Shown: positions 8,631 through 17,386 of the stretch, piece after piece
Layout of the letters: each line of letters starts with the position of its first letter
How positions within the stretch are numbered: the first letter of the stretch is position 1
Assembly: GCF_001657485.1 (NCBI RefSeq)
Contig: NZ_LXFU01000029.1
Span: 248,001 to 312,000, forward strand
Length of the DNA stretch: 64,000 bases
Direction of reading: 5' to 3'
DNA from: Rhizobium sp. WYCCWR10014
GTDB lineage: Bacteria > Pseudomonadota > Alphaproteobacteria > Rhizobiales > Rhizobiaceae
Made by a program: the position numbers and the translations under genes
The notes under the pieces: generated by a model
Told to the model about the DNA's origin: nothing
Databases searched by the model: none
The model's input: only the letters and a program-made list of their open reading frames with translations

Positions 8631-9581
8631 ATGAGCTTGCCTTGCTCCAGCGATCCTCTCGAGAGCGCGTCGGATGAGGCAATCGAGGCTCGCCGGGACG
8701 ACATGCCGGCTGCTGACCACAATCCTGCAAACGAGATGTCGCGCGTTCTGAGAACTGCGCCAATTCATCTTGCGGCAGACCCCTCCGGCGGTGCAATCGC
8801 CCACTGGAATCACGACCCCTTGCATGATGTCGTCGAGCCCATGACCGACCACGTCATCATGGCTTACAACGGCGTGATACAGCGCATGGAACGGCGGTCC
8901 GGACGATCGGTCGAGAGCGGAACGTTTCGTCGCGGGGTTGTGATCATCATCCCGGCTGGATCAAGCTCCCGATGGGATATTCCAAAACCGGTTGATGTCG
9001 TTCAGCTCTATCTTCCCCGCTCGACACTGACGCGCATCGCCGACGAAACCGATACTTTCACGCCGACCGATCTCGTGGAGCGAACGGCGCATCCGGACCT
9101 CATTACATCCCGATTGCTCCTGAGCGCAGCCGATGTCCTGGAAGGCAATACGGCACTGGATACACTGTTCAGGCAGCAGTTGACCGACCTTCTGGCCACG
9201 CGCCTGCTGGCTGCGCACACAGGCAAGGCACCGAGCTATCAGCCGGCGCTCGGCGGCCTCGCGCCGAGCGTGCTGCGCCGGGCCATCGAACGATTGCGGT
9301 CGGACGCCGACGCGGACGTCTCCCTCGCGGCCCTCGCTGCCGATTCCGGGCTGTCGCGTTTTCATTTCTGCCGTGCTTTCAAGGAAAGCACGGGGCTTTC
9401 ACCGCACAACTGGCTGCGTCAATATCGGCTCGAGCAAGCCATAAACATGCTGCGCGATCCTCAAAATTCGATCGCGTTGGTCGCAGCCTCCCTCGGCTAT
9501 GCCTCGCAAACAGCATTTGCAGCTGCATTCCGAAAATTGACCGGCGAAACGCCGACTGATTGGCGCCGCCGCCACGGCTGA
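8631..9581 (+). CDS. AraC family transcriptional regulator
   Basis: Transcriptional regulator, 316 residues from ATG 8631; an internal ATG at 8703 would remove 24 poorly conserved residues and is a fair alternative. The N-terminal two thirds resemble an AraC-type sensor domain (PAGSSSRWDIPKPVDVVQLYLP about residues 104-123). The C-terminal 100 residues form the double helix-turn-helix: LAALAADSGLSRFHFCRAFK, then LVAASLGYASQTAFAAAFRK and LTGETPTDWRRRHG. It points toward the hydrolase and oxidoreductase genes at 10.0-12.2 kb and may control them. Immediately downstream lies a decayed copy of its own DNA-binding end, which marks a local duplication. Confidence 0.92.
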   Translation: MSLPCSSDPLESASDEAIEARRDDMPAADHNPANEMSRVLRTAPIHLAADPSGGAIAHWNHDPLHDVVEPMTDHVIMAYNGVIQRMERRSGRSVESGTFRRGVVIIIPAGSSSRWDIPKPVDVVQLYLPRSTLTRIADETDTFTPTDLVERTAHPDLITSRLLLSAADVLEGNTALDTLFRQQLTDLLATRLLAAHTGKAPSYQPALGGLAPSVLRRAIERLRSDADADVSLAALAADSGLSRFHFCRAFKESTGLSPHNWLRQYRLEQAINMLRDPQNSIALVAASLGYASQTAFAAAFRKLTGETPTDWRRRHG

Positions 9582-9589
9582 CCGCAATC

Positions 9590-9798
9590 TCTTTTCGCCC
9601 TCGCCTCAGATTCCGGACTGTCCCGTTCTTCGCTTCCAGGCCATCGGCTCGGGCACGCGACGACCCTGCCGCGCAATCCTCCTGGCATGGCGTTGGTCGC
9701 AGCCTCACTTGACTGCGCCTCGCAAATAGCCTTGGCCGCCACATTGCCAAAGCTGACCGGTAAAACGCCGGGCGATGAACTGCTGCGCACCCGCTAAA
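9590..9798 (+). pseudogene. Decayed duplicate of the AraC DNA-binding domain
   Basis: Directly after the stop of the AraC gene, the DNA repeats its 3' end in degraded form. The first part translates as ALASDSGLSRSS (intact gene: ALAADSGLSRFH). After an internal gap of about 24 codons comes MALVAASLDCASQIALAATL then PKLTGKTPGDELLRTR and a stop at 9796-9798 (intact: IALVAASLGYASQTAFAAAF, RKLTGETPTDWRRRHG). A 17 bp identical run, GCGTTGGTCGCAGCCTC, is shared. The stop codons of both copies are followed by ACCGCAAT. There is no start codon or sensor domain, so this is a non-functional remnant of a tandem duplication or of a second AraC gene. Confidence 0.75.
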
Positions 9799-10032
9799 CC
9801 GCAATTGCTCTGCAACGGTGCCAATCCCTCTGGCGCAGCTGTAGACGTGTTTCGCTAAACCACCATTGCGCCCATGCCAAAGGATCCTGCGGAGACAAGG
9901 GATGGTCTGGGACACCGATTACGGGTCGGTCGCAACGAAGCGGACCCGTAGCGGCTTGCATACCCGATTTTAGCAACTGTCCGTCCAGCGAGGACGGGCG
10001 CCGAAACAAATATTCTCCAAAGGATCAGCACA

Positions 10033-10863
10033 ATGACCTCCATTACAACCAGCGACGGTGTTCAGCTTTTTTACAAGGACTGGGGACCGAAGTCCGCTCA
10101 GCCGATCGTCTTTCACCATGGCTGGCCCCTCAGCTCCGACGATTGGGATAATCAAATGCTCTTCTTCCTCGGCAAAGGCTTTCGCGTGATCGCTCATGAT
10201 CGACGCGGCCACGGCCGATCGAGCCAGGTGAGCGACGGTCATGACATGGATCACTACGCCTCCGATGTTGCCGCGATGATCGACTACCTCGATCTTCGCA
10301 ACGCGATCCATGTCGGCCACTCTACCGGCGGCGGTGAAGCTGCGCGGTATGTCGCGCGGTACGGCAAGGGGCGCGTTGCCAAACTGATCCTGATTGCGGC
10401 CGTGCCGCCATTGATGTTGAAGACCGGCGCCAATCCCGGCGGTTTGCCGATCGAGGTATTCGACGGATTGCGCAGCCAGCTTGCCGCCAACCGTTCGCAG
10501 TTCTATCGCGATTTTCCGAGCGGCCCCTTCTACGGTTACAACCGCCCGGGTGCCGAGCCGTCGCAGGCGGTGATCTCAAATTGGTGGCGTCAGGGCATGA
10601 TGGGCGGCGCGAAAGCGCATTACGAAGGCATCAAGGCATTCTCGGAGACGGATTTCACCGAGGACCTGAAGAGCATCACCGTGCCGACGCTGGTGTTGCA
10701 TGGCGATGACGACCAGATCGTTCCCATCGGTGCTGCCGCTCCATTGTCGGCGAAGCTCCTGCAGGCCGGCACGCTGAAAATCTACGAGAAACTGCCGCAT
10801 GGGCTGTGCACGACCCATGCAGATGTCGTCAATGCCGACATGCTGGCCTTCATCACCGCCTAA
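10033..10863 (+). CDS. Alpha/beta hydrolase, non-heme chloroperoxidase-like
   Basis: Soluble alpha/beta hydrolase, 276 residues, of the cofactor-free haloperoxidase/esterase group. The oxyanion strand [11 protein letters not shown] (about 28-38) and [11 protein letters not shown] (about 55-65) are typical. The nucleophile elbow is GHSTGGGE (Ser about residue 98), the acid is probably Asp in [10 protein letters not shown] (about 228), and the His lies near the C-terminus ([10 protein letters not shown]). The ribosome-binding site AAAGGATCAGCACA precedes ATG 10033. Natural substrates of this family are usually esters; the haloperoxidase label describes a side activity. It is 112 bp upstream of a flavin oxidoreductase on the same strand, and an operon is possible. 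Confidence 0.93.
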   Translation: MTSITTSDGVQLFYKDWGPKSAQPIVFHHGWPLSSDDWDNQMLFFLGKGFRVIAHDRRGHGRSSQVSDGHDMDHYASDVAAMIDYLDLRNAIHVGHSTGGGEAARYVARYGKGRVAKLILIAAVPPLMLKTGANPGGLPIEVFDGLRSQLAANRSQFYRDFPSGPFYGYNRPGAEPSQAVISNWWRQGMMGGAKAHYEGIKAFSETDFTEDLKSITVPTLVLHGDDDQIVPIGAAAPLSAKLLQAGTLKIYEKLPHGLCTTHADVVNADMLAFITA

Positions 10864-10975
10864 CCGACTCGCTTCACCAATCCGCGCGACATCGTTACCG
10901 ACCATCTCGCCGCCCATCGGGAGCGGCAACGGTGACGCGCGGCCCTTTGAAACTAAAAATCATGGAGTGAATAAC

Positions 10976-12181
10976 ATGAGACTTGTGATTGTAGGCGCCG
11001 GGTTCGCCGGCATGTACGCCGCACTTTCCGCAGCCCGCCTGCGCGATATCGAAGGCGTTTCGCCCGAAGAGCTCGAAATCGCGCTGGTGTCCCCGGAGCC
11101 GACGCTCGTCATCCGCCCCCGGCTTTATGAGCCGAAGCCTGAGAGCCTCACGGCACCTTTGCAGGATGTATTTGACGCCGTCGATGTCGCCTACGTGCAG
11201 GGCAGCGTTGAAGCGGTCGACACGAAGGCCTGCACCGTAGAGGTCGTCAATGCCAAAGGCGAACGAAAGTCCCTTCAGTATCATCGCCTTGTGCTCGCCA
11301 CCGGCAGCCGGCTGTTCCGTCCGAATATTCCCGGCCTCGCCGACTACGCCTTCAGCGTCGATAACATCGATGACGCCATTGCCCTTGATCGCCACCTGCA
11401 CGAGCTTGCCAAGATGCCGGCCTCGGCCGCGCGCGACACAATCGTCGTTGCCGGCGCCGGTTTCACAGGTATCGAGGCGGCGACCGAGATGCCTTCGCGG
11501 CTGCGGACTCTGTTCGACAAAGCCGCCAATCCGCGTGTCATTATCGTCGACCGCAGCAGCGCGGTAGCCCCCGACATGGGCGAAGGTCCGCGCCCGATCA
11601 TCGAGGAAGCACTTCGCAAGCTCGGCGTGGAAACGCGGCTCAATGCCGGCGTTTCATCGCTGGATAAATCCGGAGTTACGCTGAGTACCGGTGAGCATAT
11701 CGAAACCATGACCGTGATCTGGGCGGGAGGCATACGGGCCAATCCGCTGACCACCAAAATTCCCGGCGAGCGTGACAAGTTCGACCGGCTGCTGGTCGAT
11801 GGCTGCCTGCGCGTGCCGTCCGTACCCGGCGTCTTCGCCACCGGGGATGCGGCGCGTGCCGCTTGCGACGACTGCGGCAACTACGCACTGATGTCGTGCC
11901 AGCACGCCACACGCATGGGCGCCTTCGCGGGCAACAACGCCGCCGCTGAACTGTTGGGCGTGCCAGCACGGCGATATCATCAGGAAGCCTATGTCACCTG
12001 CCTCGACCTCGGCGATGCCGGAGCCCTCTTTACGCGAGGATGGGATCGCAAGGTGGAGATGGTCGGCGAGAAAGCGAAGGCGACCAAGCAGGAGATCAAC
12101 ACAGTCTGGATCTATCCGCCGAAGCCCGAGCGCGCCGCCGCGCTGGCCTCAGCTGATCCGGAGCACGTGACCAAACTGTGA
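10976..12181 (+). CDS. FAD-dependent NAD(P) oxidoreductase, NDH-2-like
   Basis: Pyridine nucleotide-disulfide oxidoreductase fold, 401 residues. The start at 10976 gives MRLVIVGAGFAGMYAAL, a standard FAD-binding GxGxxG, with GGAGTGA ahead of it; the frame is open further upstream but without family sequence. A second dinucleotide site VVAGAGFTGIEAATEM (about 155-170) should bind NAD(P)H. The FAD-contact GVFATGDAA lies at about 280-288. It most resembles type II NADH dehydrogenases or related quinone reductases; the C-terminus is short and no membrane helix is seen. There is no redox-active CxxxxC, which argues against the disulfide reductases. It follows a chloroperoxidase-like hydrolase in a block of redox enzymes. 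Confidence 0.88.
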   Translation: MRLVIVGAGFAGMYAALSAARLRDIEGVSPEELEIALVSPEPTLVIRPRLYEPKPESLTAPLQDVFDAVDVAYVQGSVEAVDTKACTVEVVNAKGERKSLQYHRLVLATGSRLFRPNIPGLADYAFSVDNIDDAIALDRHLHELAKMPASAARDTIVVAGAGFTGIEAATEMPSRLRTLFDKAANPRVIIVDRSSAVAPDMGEGPRPIIEEALRKLGVETRLNAGVSSLDKSGVTLSTGEHIETMTVIWAGGIRANPLTTKIPGERDKFDRLLVDGCLRVPSVPGVFATGDAARAACDDCGNYALMSCQHATRMGAFAGNNAAAELLGVPARRYHQEAYVTCLDLGDAGALFTRGWDRKVEMVGEKAKATKQEINTVWIYPPKPERAAALASADPEHVTKL

Positions 12182-12571
12182 TCGGATCCCTCGATGAGCT
12201 GCGCTCTAAATAAGAGCGCAGCTTGCCATATTCCGGCTGGTTCCTGACGCAACTCATCTTTCATCGATCATTTCTTCCCGAGCGCTTTCGGCTCGTAAGC
12301 AATCTTTGAAGGCGTGCGACACCATTGGGCTGGTGCGGCGCGATGCTTGCCATAAAAGACACGAGATTCATGCCGGTAAAGAAAGGGATCTGGACGATCA
12401 GGCGACCTGTCGGTTTCCGCCCTGTGTGCCACACGACGATCCCGGCAAATTCCCAGAGTGTTGATCAGGACGACCGGCAGGAATTGTCTTCGCCGGACAT
12501 AGCTGGGTTCACCGATCATGGTTTGTGTCAATGAACTGCCGGGCACGACATCGTGTGCCCGGCCAGATCGC
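12182..12571. other. 390 bp gap with no convincing gene
   Basis: Contains the hairpin at 12197-12223. On the minus strand, 12268-12546 and the neighbouring frame translate into uninterrupted but unrecognised protein sequence that seems to switch frame near 12455, as a decayed gene would. I cannot assign it. Confidence 0.5.
12197..12223 (+). terminator. Hairpin downstream of the flavin oxidoreductase
   Basis: Perfect 11 bp stem AGCTGCGCTCT / AGAGCGCAGCT with a 5-base loop, 16 bases after the stop codon. The T-tract is lacking, so termination strength is uncertain. Confidence 0.6.
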
Positions 12572-12997
12572 CTATTTCTTGATTGGGAAGGTCAGTTCCT
12601 GCTCAGTGGTATCGACCACGAAGACGGCAAGCAGCTTTGCCGGCTTAGTCTTGCTGGCATTTTCGCTAACACCGTGGCGATCGCCCGGAAATTCTGAGAA
12701 GCTTTCACCGGCGCTATAGACAGTGACGGGGCCATCGTTGACCTGACTGCGGATCGTGCCTTCGAGAACGGTCGCGTATATGAAGGCGGACACTGGATGT
12801 GTATGGCCCTCCGAGAAACCACCCGGAGCATATTCGACGAGAACGCCCTTCATGCTCTTGCCGGGTACGTTCGGCAGTTTGTGGTCATAGACCAGCGTAA
12901 CCTTTGCGCCCTCCCCGCCACCGGGCGCATCATGCGCAAGAGCCGAACCTGACAGGAGAGCCGTCAATGCGACGGCAAAAGCCAATGACTTGATCAT
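12572..12997 (-). CDS. Secreted cupin-domain protein
   Basis: Small periplasmic single-domain cupin, 141 residues from MIKSLAFAVALTALLSGSALAHD; the cleavable signal ends near ALA-HD. An ATG 12 codons upstream would spoil the signal. The cupin motif 1 is visible as GGFSEGHTHPVSAFIYATVLEG (here from GFSEGHTHPVSAF), giving two His ligands, and motif 2 as FSEFPGDRHGVSENAS with a further His. A single metal is therefore likely. Related periplasmic cupins have unknown substrates. It is transcribed away from the oxidoreductase gene, and the next gene on its strand, an NmrA-like reductase, lies 147 bp upstream. No direct functional clue beyond the redox-rich neighbourhood. Confidence 0.85.
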   Translation of the reverse strand: MIKSLAFAVALTALLSGSALAHDAPGGGEGAKVTLVYDHKLPNVPGKSMKGVLVEYAPGGFSEGHTHPVSAFIYATVLEGTIRSQVNDGPVTVYSAGESFSEFPGDRHGVSENASKTKPAKLLAVFVVDTTEQELTFPIKK

Positions 12998-13144
12998 GTT
13001 TATCGTCCTTTCATGACTTGGAGTCGATCGCAATTTCTATATAACATATTGTTTTTATACATCTTTTCGATGTTTGACATGGCCATCAAAATGCCAATGC
13101 TACGGGCGCATGGGCCGCTTATCAGGCGGCCCATGCGCAACTCG

Positions 13145-13897
13145 TTATTTTCTGGGCGTTGTCGCAAACCAATCGTCGAAACCGATGCGGCCGATGCGAG
13201 GATGATTGTCGGAGACGAGTGAGCCGTCTTCCAGTTTGGTGCCGAAATAGCGGGCATCCGGATCTGCGACAACGGTGCGGGAATCTCCGATCGCCTTGAG
13301 GTAGCGCGCGGCGAAATCGCAGAGACGCGCGCGCTCGGGGCCGCAGATTTCGATAATGCCGTTAGCCGGCGCGGCAAGCGCCGCGTCCGTCACGAAATCG
13401 GCGACGTCGTCGGACGCGATCGGCTGCAGGGAACCTGTCGACAAGCGGGCCGTGTCGCCAACCGTGCCCTCCTGGGCGATGCCGCCGAGAAATTCCATGA
13501 ACTGTGTGGAACGCACGATGGTGTAGGGAGTGCCGGCTTCCCGGATGATCTTTTCCTGAGCGACCTTGGCTCGAAGATAGCCGCTATCCGGCAACCGATC
13601 CGTGCCGACGATGGAAAGCGCGATATGGTGTTTCACGCCGGCCGCGATTTCCGCTGCCATCAGGTTCTTGCCCGCCGTCTGAAAGAATTCAAGCACGGCC
13701 TTATCTTCGAAGGATGGCGAGTTCGCGAGGTCGATCACCACGTCGGTATTCTTCAGTGCTTCCGCCAAGCCCTCCCCGGTAAGGGTATTAACGCCGGTTT
13801 TCGGGGCAGCGGCAATGACCTCATGCCCTTTGTTGCGCAGGCGCTCTGCTGTCTTGGAACCGATCAGGCCGGTTCCGCCGATAATCACGATTTTCAT
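13145..13897 (-). CDS. NAD(P)-binding NmrA/SDR-like protein
   Basis: Atypical short-chain dehydrogenase of the NmrA-like group, 250 residues. The start MKIVIIGGTGLIGSKTAERL at 13897 gives the GGTGxxG nucleotide motif at the very N-terminus. DVVIDLANSPSFEDKAVL (about 60) and RSTQFMEFLGG (about 143) are typical of uncharacterised NAD(P)H-binding proteins. The classical YxxxK is replaced by SGYLRAKVAQEK (about 118-129), where Tyr and Lys are three residues apart (YLRAK), so activity is possible. No partner gene identifies the substrate. It lies between a cupin gene and a metallo-beta-lactamase-fold gene on the same strand. Confidence 0.88.
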   Translation of the reverse strand: MKIVIIGGTGLIGSKTAERLRNKGHEVIAAAPKTGVNTLTGEGLAEALKNTDVVIDLANSPSFEDKAVLEFFQTAGKNLMAAEIAAGVKHHIALSIVGTDRLPDSGYLRAKVAQEKIIREAGTPYTIVRSTQFMEFLGGIAQEGTVGDTARLSTGSLQPIASDDVADFVTDAALAAPANGIIEICGPERARLCDFAARYLKAIGDSRTVVADPDARYFGTKLEDGSLVSDNHPRIGRIGFDDWFATTPRK

Positions 13898-14020
13898 AAG
13901 ACGCTCCATTTGCTGCGCGCCCATGCGGTGCGCGTGGTTCAATAGGTGGATAGGTGAAGGCCGGGCTGGGCACGGCCTTCAAGGATGCACGCTTTGGTTC
14001 GGCCTTAATTCAACAAGCGA

Positions 14021-14974
14021 TCAGTAGTCCCAGAAGACCGGGACCCAACGAAAGGCGTCGCCGTCGACCGCGACATGGCCAACGGAAGGAAACGGCATAT
14101 GTGTTGCCACCAGCAGTTCGCCGGTCGCTGCAAGCTCTCGCAGAAGCCGGACCCGAACGCGGGCAGCCTCCTCGGGGTCATGCTCGAAGCCGTTGAACCA
14201 GTCGGGGTGGTCGAACCCGACCGCGAACACCGCGTCGCCGGCAAACATCAGACGGTCATTGCCTGAGGCCACGCGGACCACGCTGTGCCCGGGGGTGTGC
14301 CCGCCGGTACGAGAGACGACCACGCCCGGCGCCACTTCATATTCATCCTCAAACAGCCTGAGATGGCTGCGATACTCTTTGGCGAACCGCTTGGCGGCCG
14401 CCCGAAGCGCGTCGGGGAAGCCCGTCGGCATCGACACGTGGGAGAAATCGGGCGACTCCCAAAATTTGACCTCGGCAGCGGCCACATGGATCCGCAGGTC
14501 CGGATTCAACTGTTCCTTCACCCCGTCGACGAGCAGCCCGCCAACGTGGTCCATGTGCATGTGTGTCAGCACCACGTCGGTCACGGATCCAAGATCGATG
14601 CCGGCGGCCTCCAGTCGCTTCATCAACTGCCCGGCCCGCGGCAAGTTCAAGTCCGGGTCCAATCCCAGCCCAGCGTCGATGAGGATGGTCTGGGCGCCGC
14701 TGCGCACCACGACCACGTTCAGTGCCCAGTCGAAGGCGTCCGGCGGCAGGAACATGTCGCCCAGCCAGGCGGCCCGGGCGGCCGGCTCGGCGTTGTGTCC
14801 CAACATCGCGGTTGGGAGCGGTAGCACCCCATCGCTGATCACCAGCACGTCAATCTCGCCGATCCGCACCGCATAGCGCGACGGAACCAGCTCTTCGGGC
14901 GCCGGTCTGCTGGAATGTGAGCTATTGTCCAGTTTCATGCTTGCTTCCTGAGTGTTGTTGATCATCTGGTTCAT
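14021..14974 (-). CDS. Metallo-beta-lactamase-fold hydrolase
   Basis: MBL-fold metallohydrolase, 317 residues. The dinuclear zinc motif is THMHMDHVGG (about residue 137-146), with further ligands in GGHTPGHSVV (His about 220), FAGDAVF (Asp about 240) and ATHMPFP near the end (His about 292). Overall layout fits the lactonase/AHL-lactonase-like and uncharacterised MBL group; quorum-quenching activity is possible but not shown. The first 20 residues (MNQMINNTQEAS...) are low-complexity, and a start at MKLDNSSHSS (14938) is an alternative. The gene is very GC-rich with G/C-ending codons compared with its neighbours, which suggests acquisition from another high-GC lineage. Confidence 0.88.
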   Translation of the reverse strand: MNQMINNTQEASMKLDNSSHSSRPAPEELVPSRYAVRIGEIDVLVISDGVLPLPTAMLGHNAEPAARAAWLGDMFLPPDAFDWALNVVVVRSGAQTILIDAGLGLDPDLNLPRAGQLMKRLEAAGIDLGSVTDVVLTHMHMDHVGGLLVDGVKEQLNPDLRIHVAAAEVKFWESPDFSHVSMPTGFPDALRAAAKRFAKEYRSHLRLFEDEYEVAPGVVVSRTGGHTPGHSVVRVASGNDRLMFAGDAVFAVGFDHPDWFNGFEHDPEEAARVRVRLLRELAATGELLVATHMPFPSVGHVAVDGDAFRWVPVFWDY

Positions 14975-15406
14975 CTTTGAAAACTCCTATGTTCTATCCT
15001 GGTGCTAATCCTGGGTGGCTTACGCTTCCTGGGCGGGAGGCGCGGTCAATGCGGGTGAAGTCTTTAACGATCGGCGACACACTCACTGCTGGCGTGTCCT
15101 CTCATGATCTAGCGAAACCGATCTGCGGCTGCGCCAGAACGATTGCTGCCGCTGCAGAGCAATTGCTGTTGACCCATGCGCATGCGGCAATCGCCCGGGG
15201 TTTTGCCGGTTTGTTGGATGCAGCCGCGAGAGAAACGTCCCGCGATGATCCTCAAAGACATCCTGGCCTTTGGATCGTCGTCTAAGTGGTTTTCGATTGC
15301 TTCGACCTTAGGGTCGGCATCCGAGCTGATCGGGGCATGGGAGACCTTACCCCGACGATACGCGAGACCGGCGGACCTGGATTCTGACCAACTCCAACAT
15401 CAGTGC
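14975..15406. other. 432 bp gap with no recognisable gene
   Basis: Lies between the starts of the MBL-fold gene (minus) and the 3' end of the LysR gene (minus). A 102-codon plus-strand frame at 14977-15285 has no recognisable domain and no ribosome-binding site. The stretch may be the scar of a lost gene. Confidence 0.5.
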
Positions 15407-16303
15407 TCAGATGGCTTCGAGGGTTTTTGCCTCGCGGGCGATGAAATCGCAGACAAGTTTTACGCGCAACGGCACGGTGCGACCAAAGGCGTGCAGTGCA
15501 TTAAAGGGAGCGCTCGGGAACGCAAACCCCGCCGCGAGTGTAACAAGCGTGCCGTCTGCCAGGTCTTTCGCGACCAGACATCGCAGAAGATAGGCCGCTC
15601 CCAGCCCACTCAGCGCAGCCTGGATGAGTGCGGCCGCTGAGTCGCAATCGACGCGCCCGAAGGGAATGAAGCTCGTCCCGTCCGGCAGGCGCAGAGGCTG
15701 CGTGACACCACCCAGTGCATAGCGGGCAAAGGGCAAAGCCGCCAGCGCTTCGGCAGTTGCAGGATTGCCCCAGGTCTTCAGAAAGGTCGGAGACCCGACG
15801 ATCGTCATCGGCAGGTCGGCCAGGTGACGAACCATGAGGTCCCCCGGCGCGGGATTTCCAACACGCAGCACAACGTCGTAGTCCTCCCTGATCAGATCGA
15901 CGAACCGATCCGTAAGTCCGACTTCGAGATGCAGGTTCGGATAGTCGGCTGCAAAGCTTCCGAAGAGGCGCGGCAGCAGGAGAGGGGCCATTTCGCTAGG
16001 CATGCTGATGCGCAAGCGACCGGACGGCGCAACGTCGGACCTGATCGCCTCTTCACTTGCATCCAGGTCCCGCAACAGCGGCGCAACGCGGTCGAAGAAA
16101 AGTTGCCCGTCCTGGGTAAGCGTCAGGGCGCGCGTGGAGCGCAGGAACAGCCGGGCGCCAATCTTCTTTTCCAGCCGCGCCACGCTCTTCGATACCGCTG
16201 ACGGTGTCGTCGCCAGATCGCGGGCCGCGGCGCTGAACGATCCGGCCTCTACCGTCCGCACAAAAGCCATCAATCCGGGCATCTCGTTGAGCAGATTCGG
16301 CAT
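15407..16303 (-). CDS. LysR family transcriptional regulator
   Basis: LysR-type regulator, 298 residues from MPNLLNEMPGLMAFVRTVEA at 16303, preceded by GAGGTGCAA. The N-terminal winged helix-turn-helix is clear: GSFSAAARDLATTPSAVSKS, followed by RLEKKIGARLFLRSTRALTL and TQDGQLFFDR. The effector domain starts near residue 90 (GRLRISMPSEMAPLLLPRLF). This is the subgroup that commonly regulates a divergently transcribed oxidoreductase. The divergent partner is the SDR gene at 16398, and a perfect dyad AGATCATG-N8-CATGATCT lies between them. Effector unknown. Confidence 0.93.
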   Translation of the reverse strand: MPNLLNEMPGLMAFVRTVEAGSFSAAARDLATTPSAVSKSVARLEKKIGARLFLRSTRALTLTQDGQLFFDRVAPLLRDLDASEEAIRSDVAPSGRLRISMPSEMAPLLLPRLFGSFAADYPNLHLEVGLTDRFVDLIREDYDVVLRVGNPAPGDLMVRHLADLPMTIVGSPTFLKTWGNPATAEALAALPFARYALGGVTQPLRLPDGTSFIPFGRVDCDSAAALIQAALSGLGAAYLLRCLVAKDLADGTLVTLAAGFAFPSAPFNALHAFGRTVPLRVKLVCDFIAREAKTLEAI

Positions 16304-16320
16304 TTGCACCTCCGCGGCAC

Positions 16321-16344
16321 AGATCATGTGCCCGCCCATGATCT
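16321..16344. promoter_or_regulatory. Perfect 8-8-8 dyad between divergent LysR and SDR genes
   Basis: AGATCATG (16321-16328) and CATGATCT (16337-16344) separated by TGCCCGCC. It sits 17 bases upstream of the LysR start and about 53 bases upstream of the SDR start, the usual place for a LysR recognition site. Confidence 0.65.
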
Positions 16345-16397
16345 AATGACGAAGGGTGGCAGCGTTTATCTCATGTCTCGTTGAAAGGAGATAAACA

Positions 16398-17147
16398 ATG
16401 CAACACCTCAAAGACAAGGTCGCCGTCATCACCGGCGGCAATAGCGGCATCGGCAAGGCGACCGCTCGGCTGTTCGCGGAAGAAGGAGCGCAGGTCATCA
16501 TTTCCGGGCGCCGGCAGGATGCTGTCGACCGCGCCGTGCAAGAAATCGGTCCGTCGGCCATCGGCTTCGTGGGTGATGCCGCCGACCTGGAAGATCATCG
16601 CAGGCTGGCGGACACCGTGAAGAGCCGCTTCGGCGGGCTCGACATCTACATGGCCAATGCTGGGATCATCAATCTCACCCCCTCCGCCGAGGTGACTCCG
16701 GCAGATTATGACCGGCATTTCGCAATCAATACGCGCGGCGTGTTCTTCGGCGTGCAGACGATCGCCCCTCTGATCCGTGACGGCGGAAACATCATCGTTA
16801 CGAGCTCGCTCGCGGCCACGAAGGTGCTCCCGGACCATACTGTCTATGCCGGTTCAAAGGCAGCAACCGCCGCCTTTGCGAAAAACTGGGCGATCGAATT
16901 CAAGTCGCGGCGGATCCGCGTCAACATCCTGAGCCCGGGACCGGTCGAGACGGAAATCCTCGCCAAGCTGGGCGTATCGGACGCCGAGCGGCCGGCATTC
17001 GAAGATTACATGGCTTCCCTGATCCCCGCCGGCCGTCTCGGCCGACCGGAAGAGTTGGCGCGCGCCGCACTCTTCCTCGCCTCCGATGCAGGAAGCTTTG
17101 TCAACGGGATCGAGCTTCATGTCGATGGCGGCATGACCCTGGCTTAA
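16398..17147 (+). CDS. SDR family oxidoreductase
   Basis: Classical short-chain dehydrogenase/reductase, 249 residues. The cofactor motif is TGGNSGIGKATA (about 12-23) and the NNAG-equivalent is ANAGI (about 85). Catalysis uses Ser in VTSSLAA (about 137), Tyr in VYAGSKAA (about 150) and Lys four residues later. The C-terminal GRLGRPEELARAALFLASD and NGIELHVDGG are standard. Arg in SGRRQ after the second strand favours NADP(H). A strong ribosome-binding site AAAGGAGATAAACA precedes the ATG. It is divergent from a LysR gene that probably controls it. Substrate unknown. Confidence 0.94.
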   Translation: MQHLKDKVAVITGGNSGIGKATARLFAEEGAQVIISGRRQDAVDRAVQEIGPSAIGFVGDAADLEDHRRLADTVKSRFGGLDIYMANAGIINLTPSAEVTPADYDRHFAINTRGVFFGVQTIAPLIRDGGNIIVTSSLAATKVLPDHTVYAGSKAATAAFAKNWAIEFKSRRIRVNILSPGPVETEILAKLGVSDAERPAFEDYMASLIPAGRLGRPEELARAALFLASDAGSFVNGIELHVDGGMTLA

Positions 17148-17214
17148 AAGGCCTGCCCTTTGCCAGCCCAAACGGGCTCTACAATCTGTCGAACCTGTCG
17201 AAGCTGTCGGTCTG

Positions 17215-17316
17215 GTGACTGAGGCTCGGCAGGTATCGAACGCATCAAACCATCCGCAGCAGAACGGCCGCCGCGAGCGCATGCATCTGACGTTGGAGAA
17301 GGATGCCACGCGTTCG
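17215..17316 (+). pseudogene. Remnant of an IS481/IS3-type transposase C-terminus
   Basis: The frame at 17251-17316 reads HPQQNGRRERMHLTLEKDAT, which is the conserved region after the last catalytic aspartates in many IS481-type integrase-core transposases (usual form: HPQQNGRHERMHLTLK). The reading frame then degenerates, and no catalytic DDE residues or terminal repeats remain. It is a scrap of an old insertion, lying 70 bp from tRNA-Gly. Confidence 0.65.
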
Positions 17317-17386
17317 GCACGAGGTTGTCACCCCTGTCTCAGAGACAATCTGTTACCTGTGTCTTCGGTATGGGCAATTGGAAAAC

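Noticed and set aside
14977..15285. 102-codon plus-strand frame between the MBL-fold and LysR genes
   Set aside because: No ribosome-binding site and no domain; more likely decayed or random sequence.
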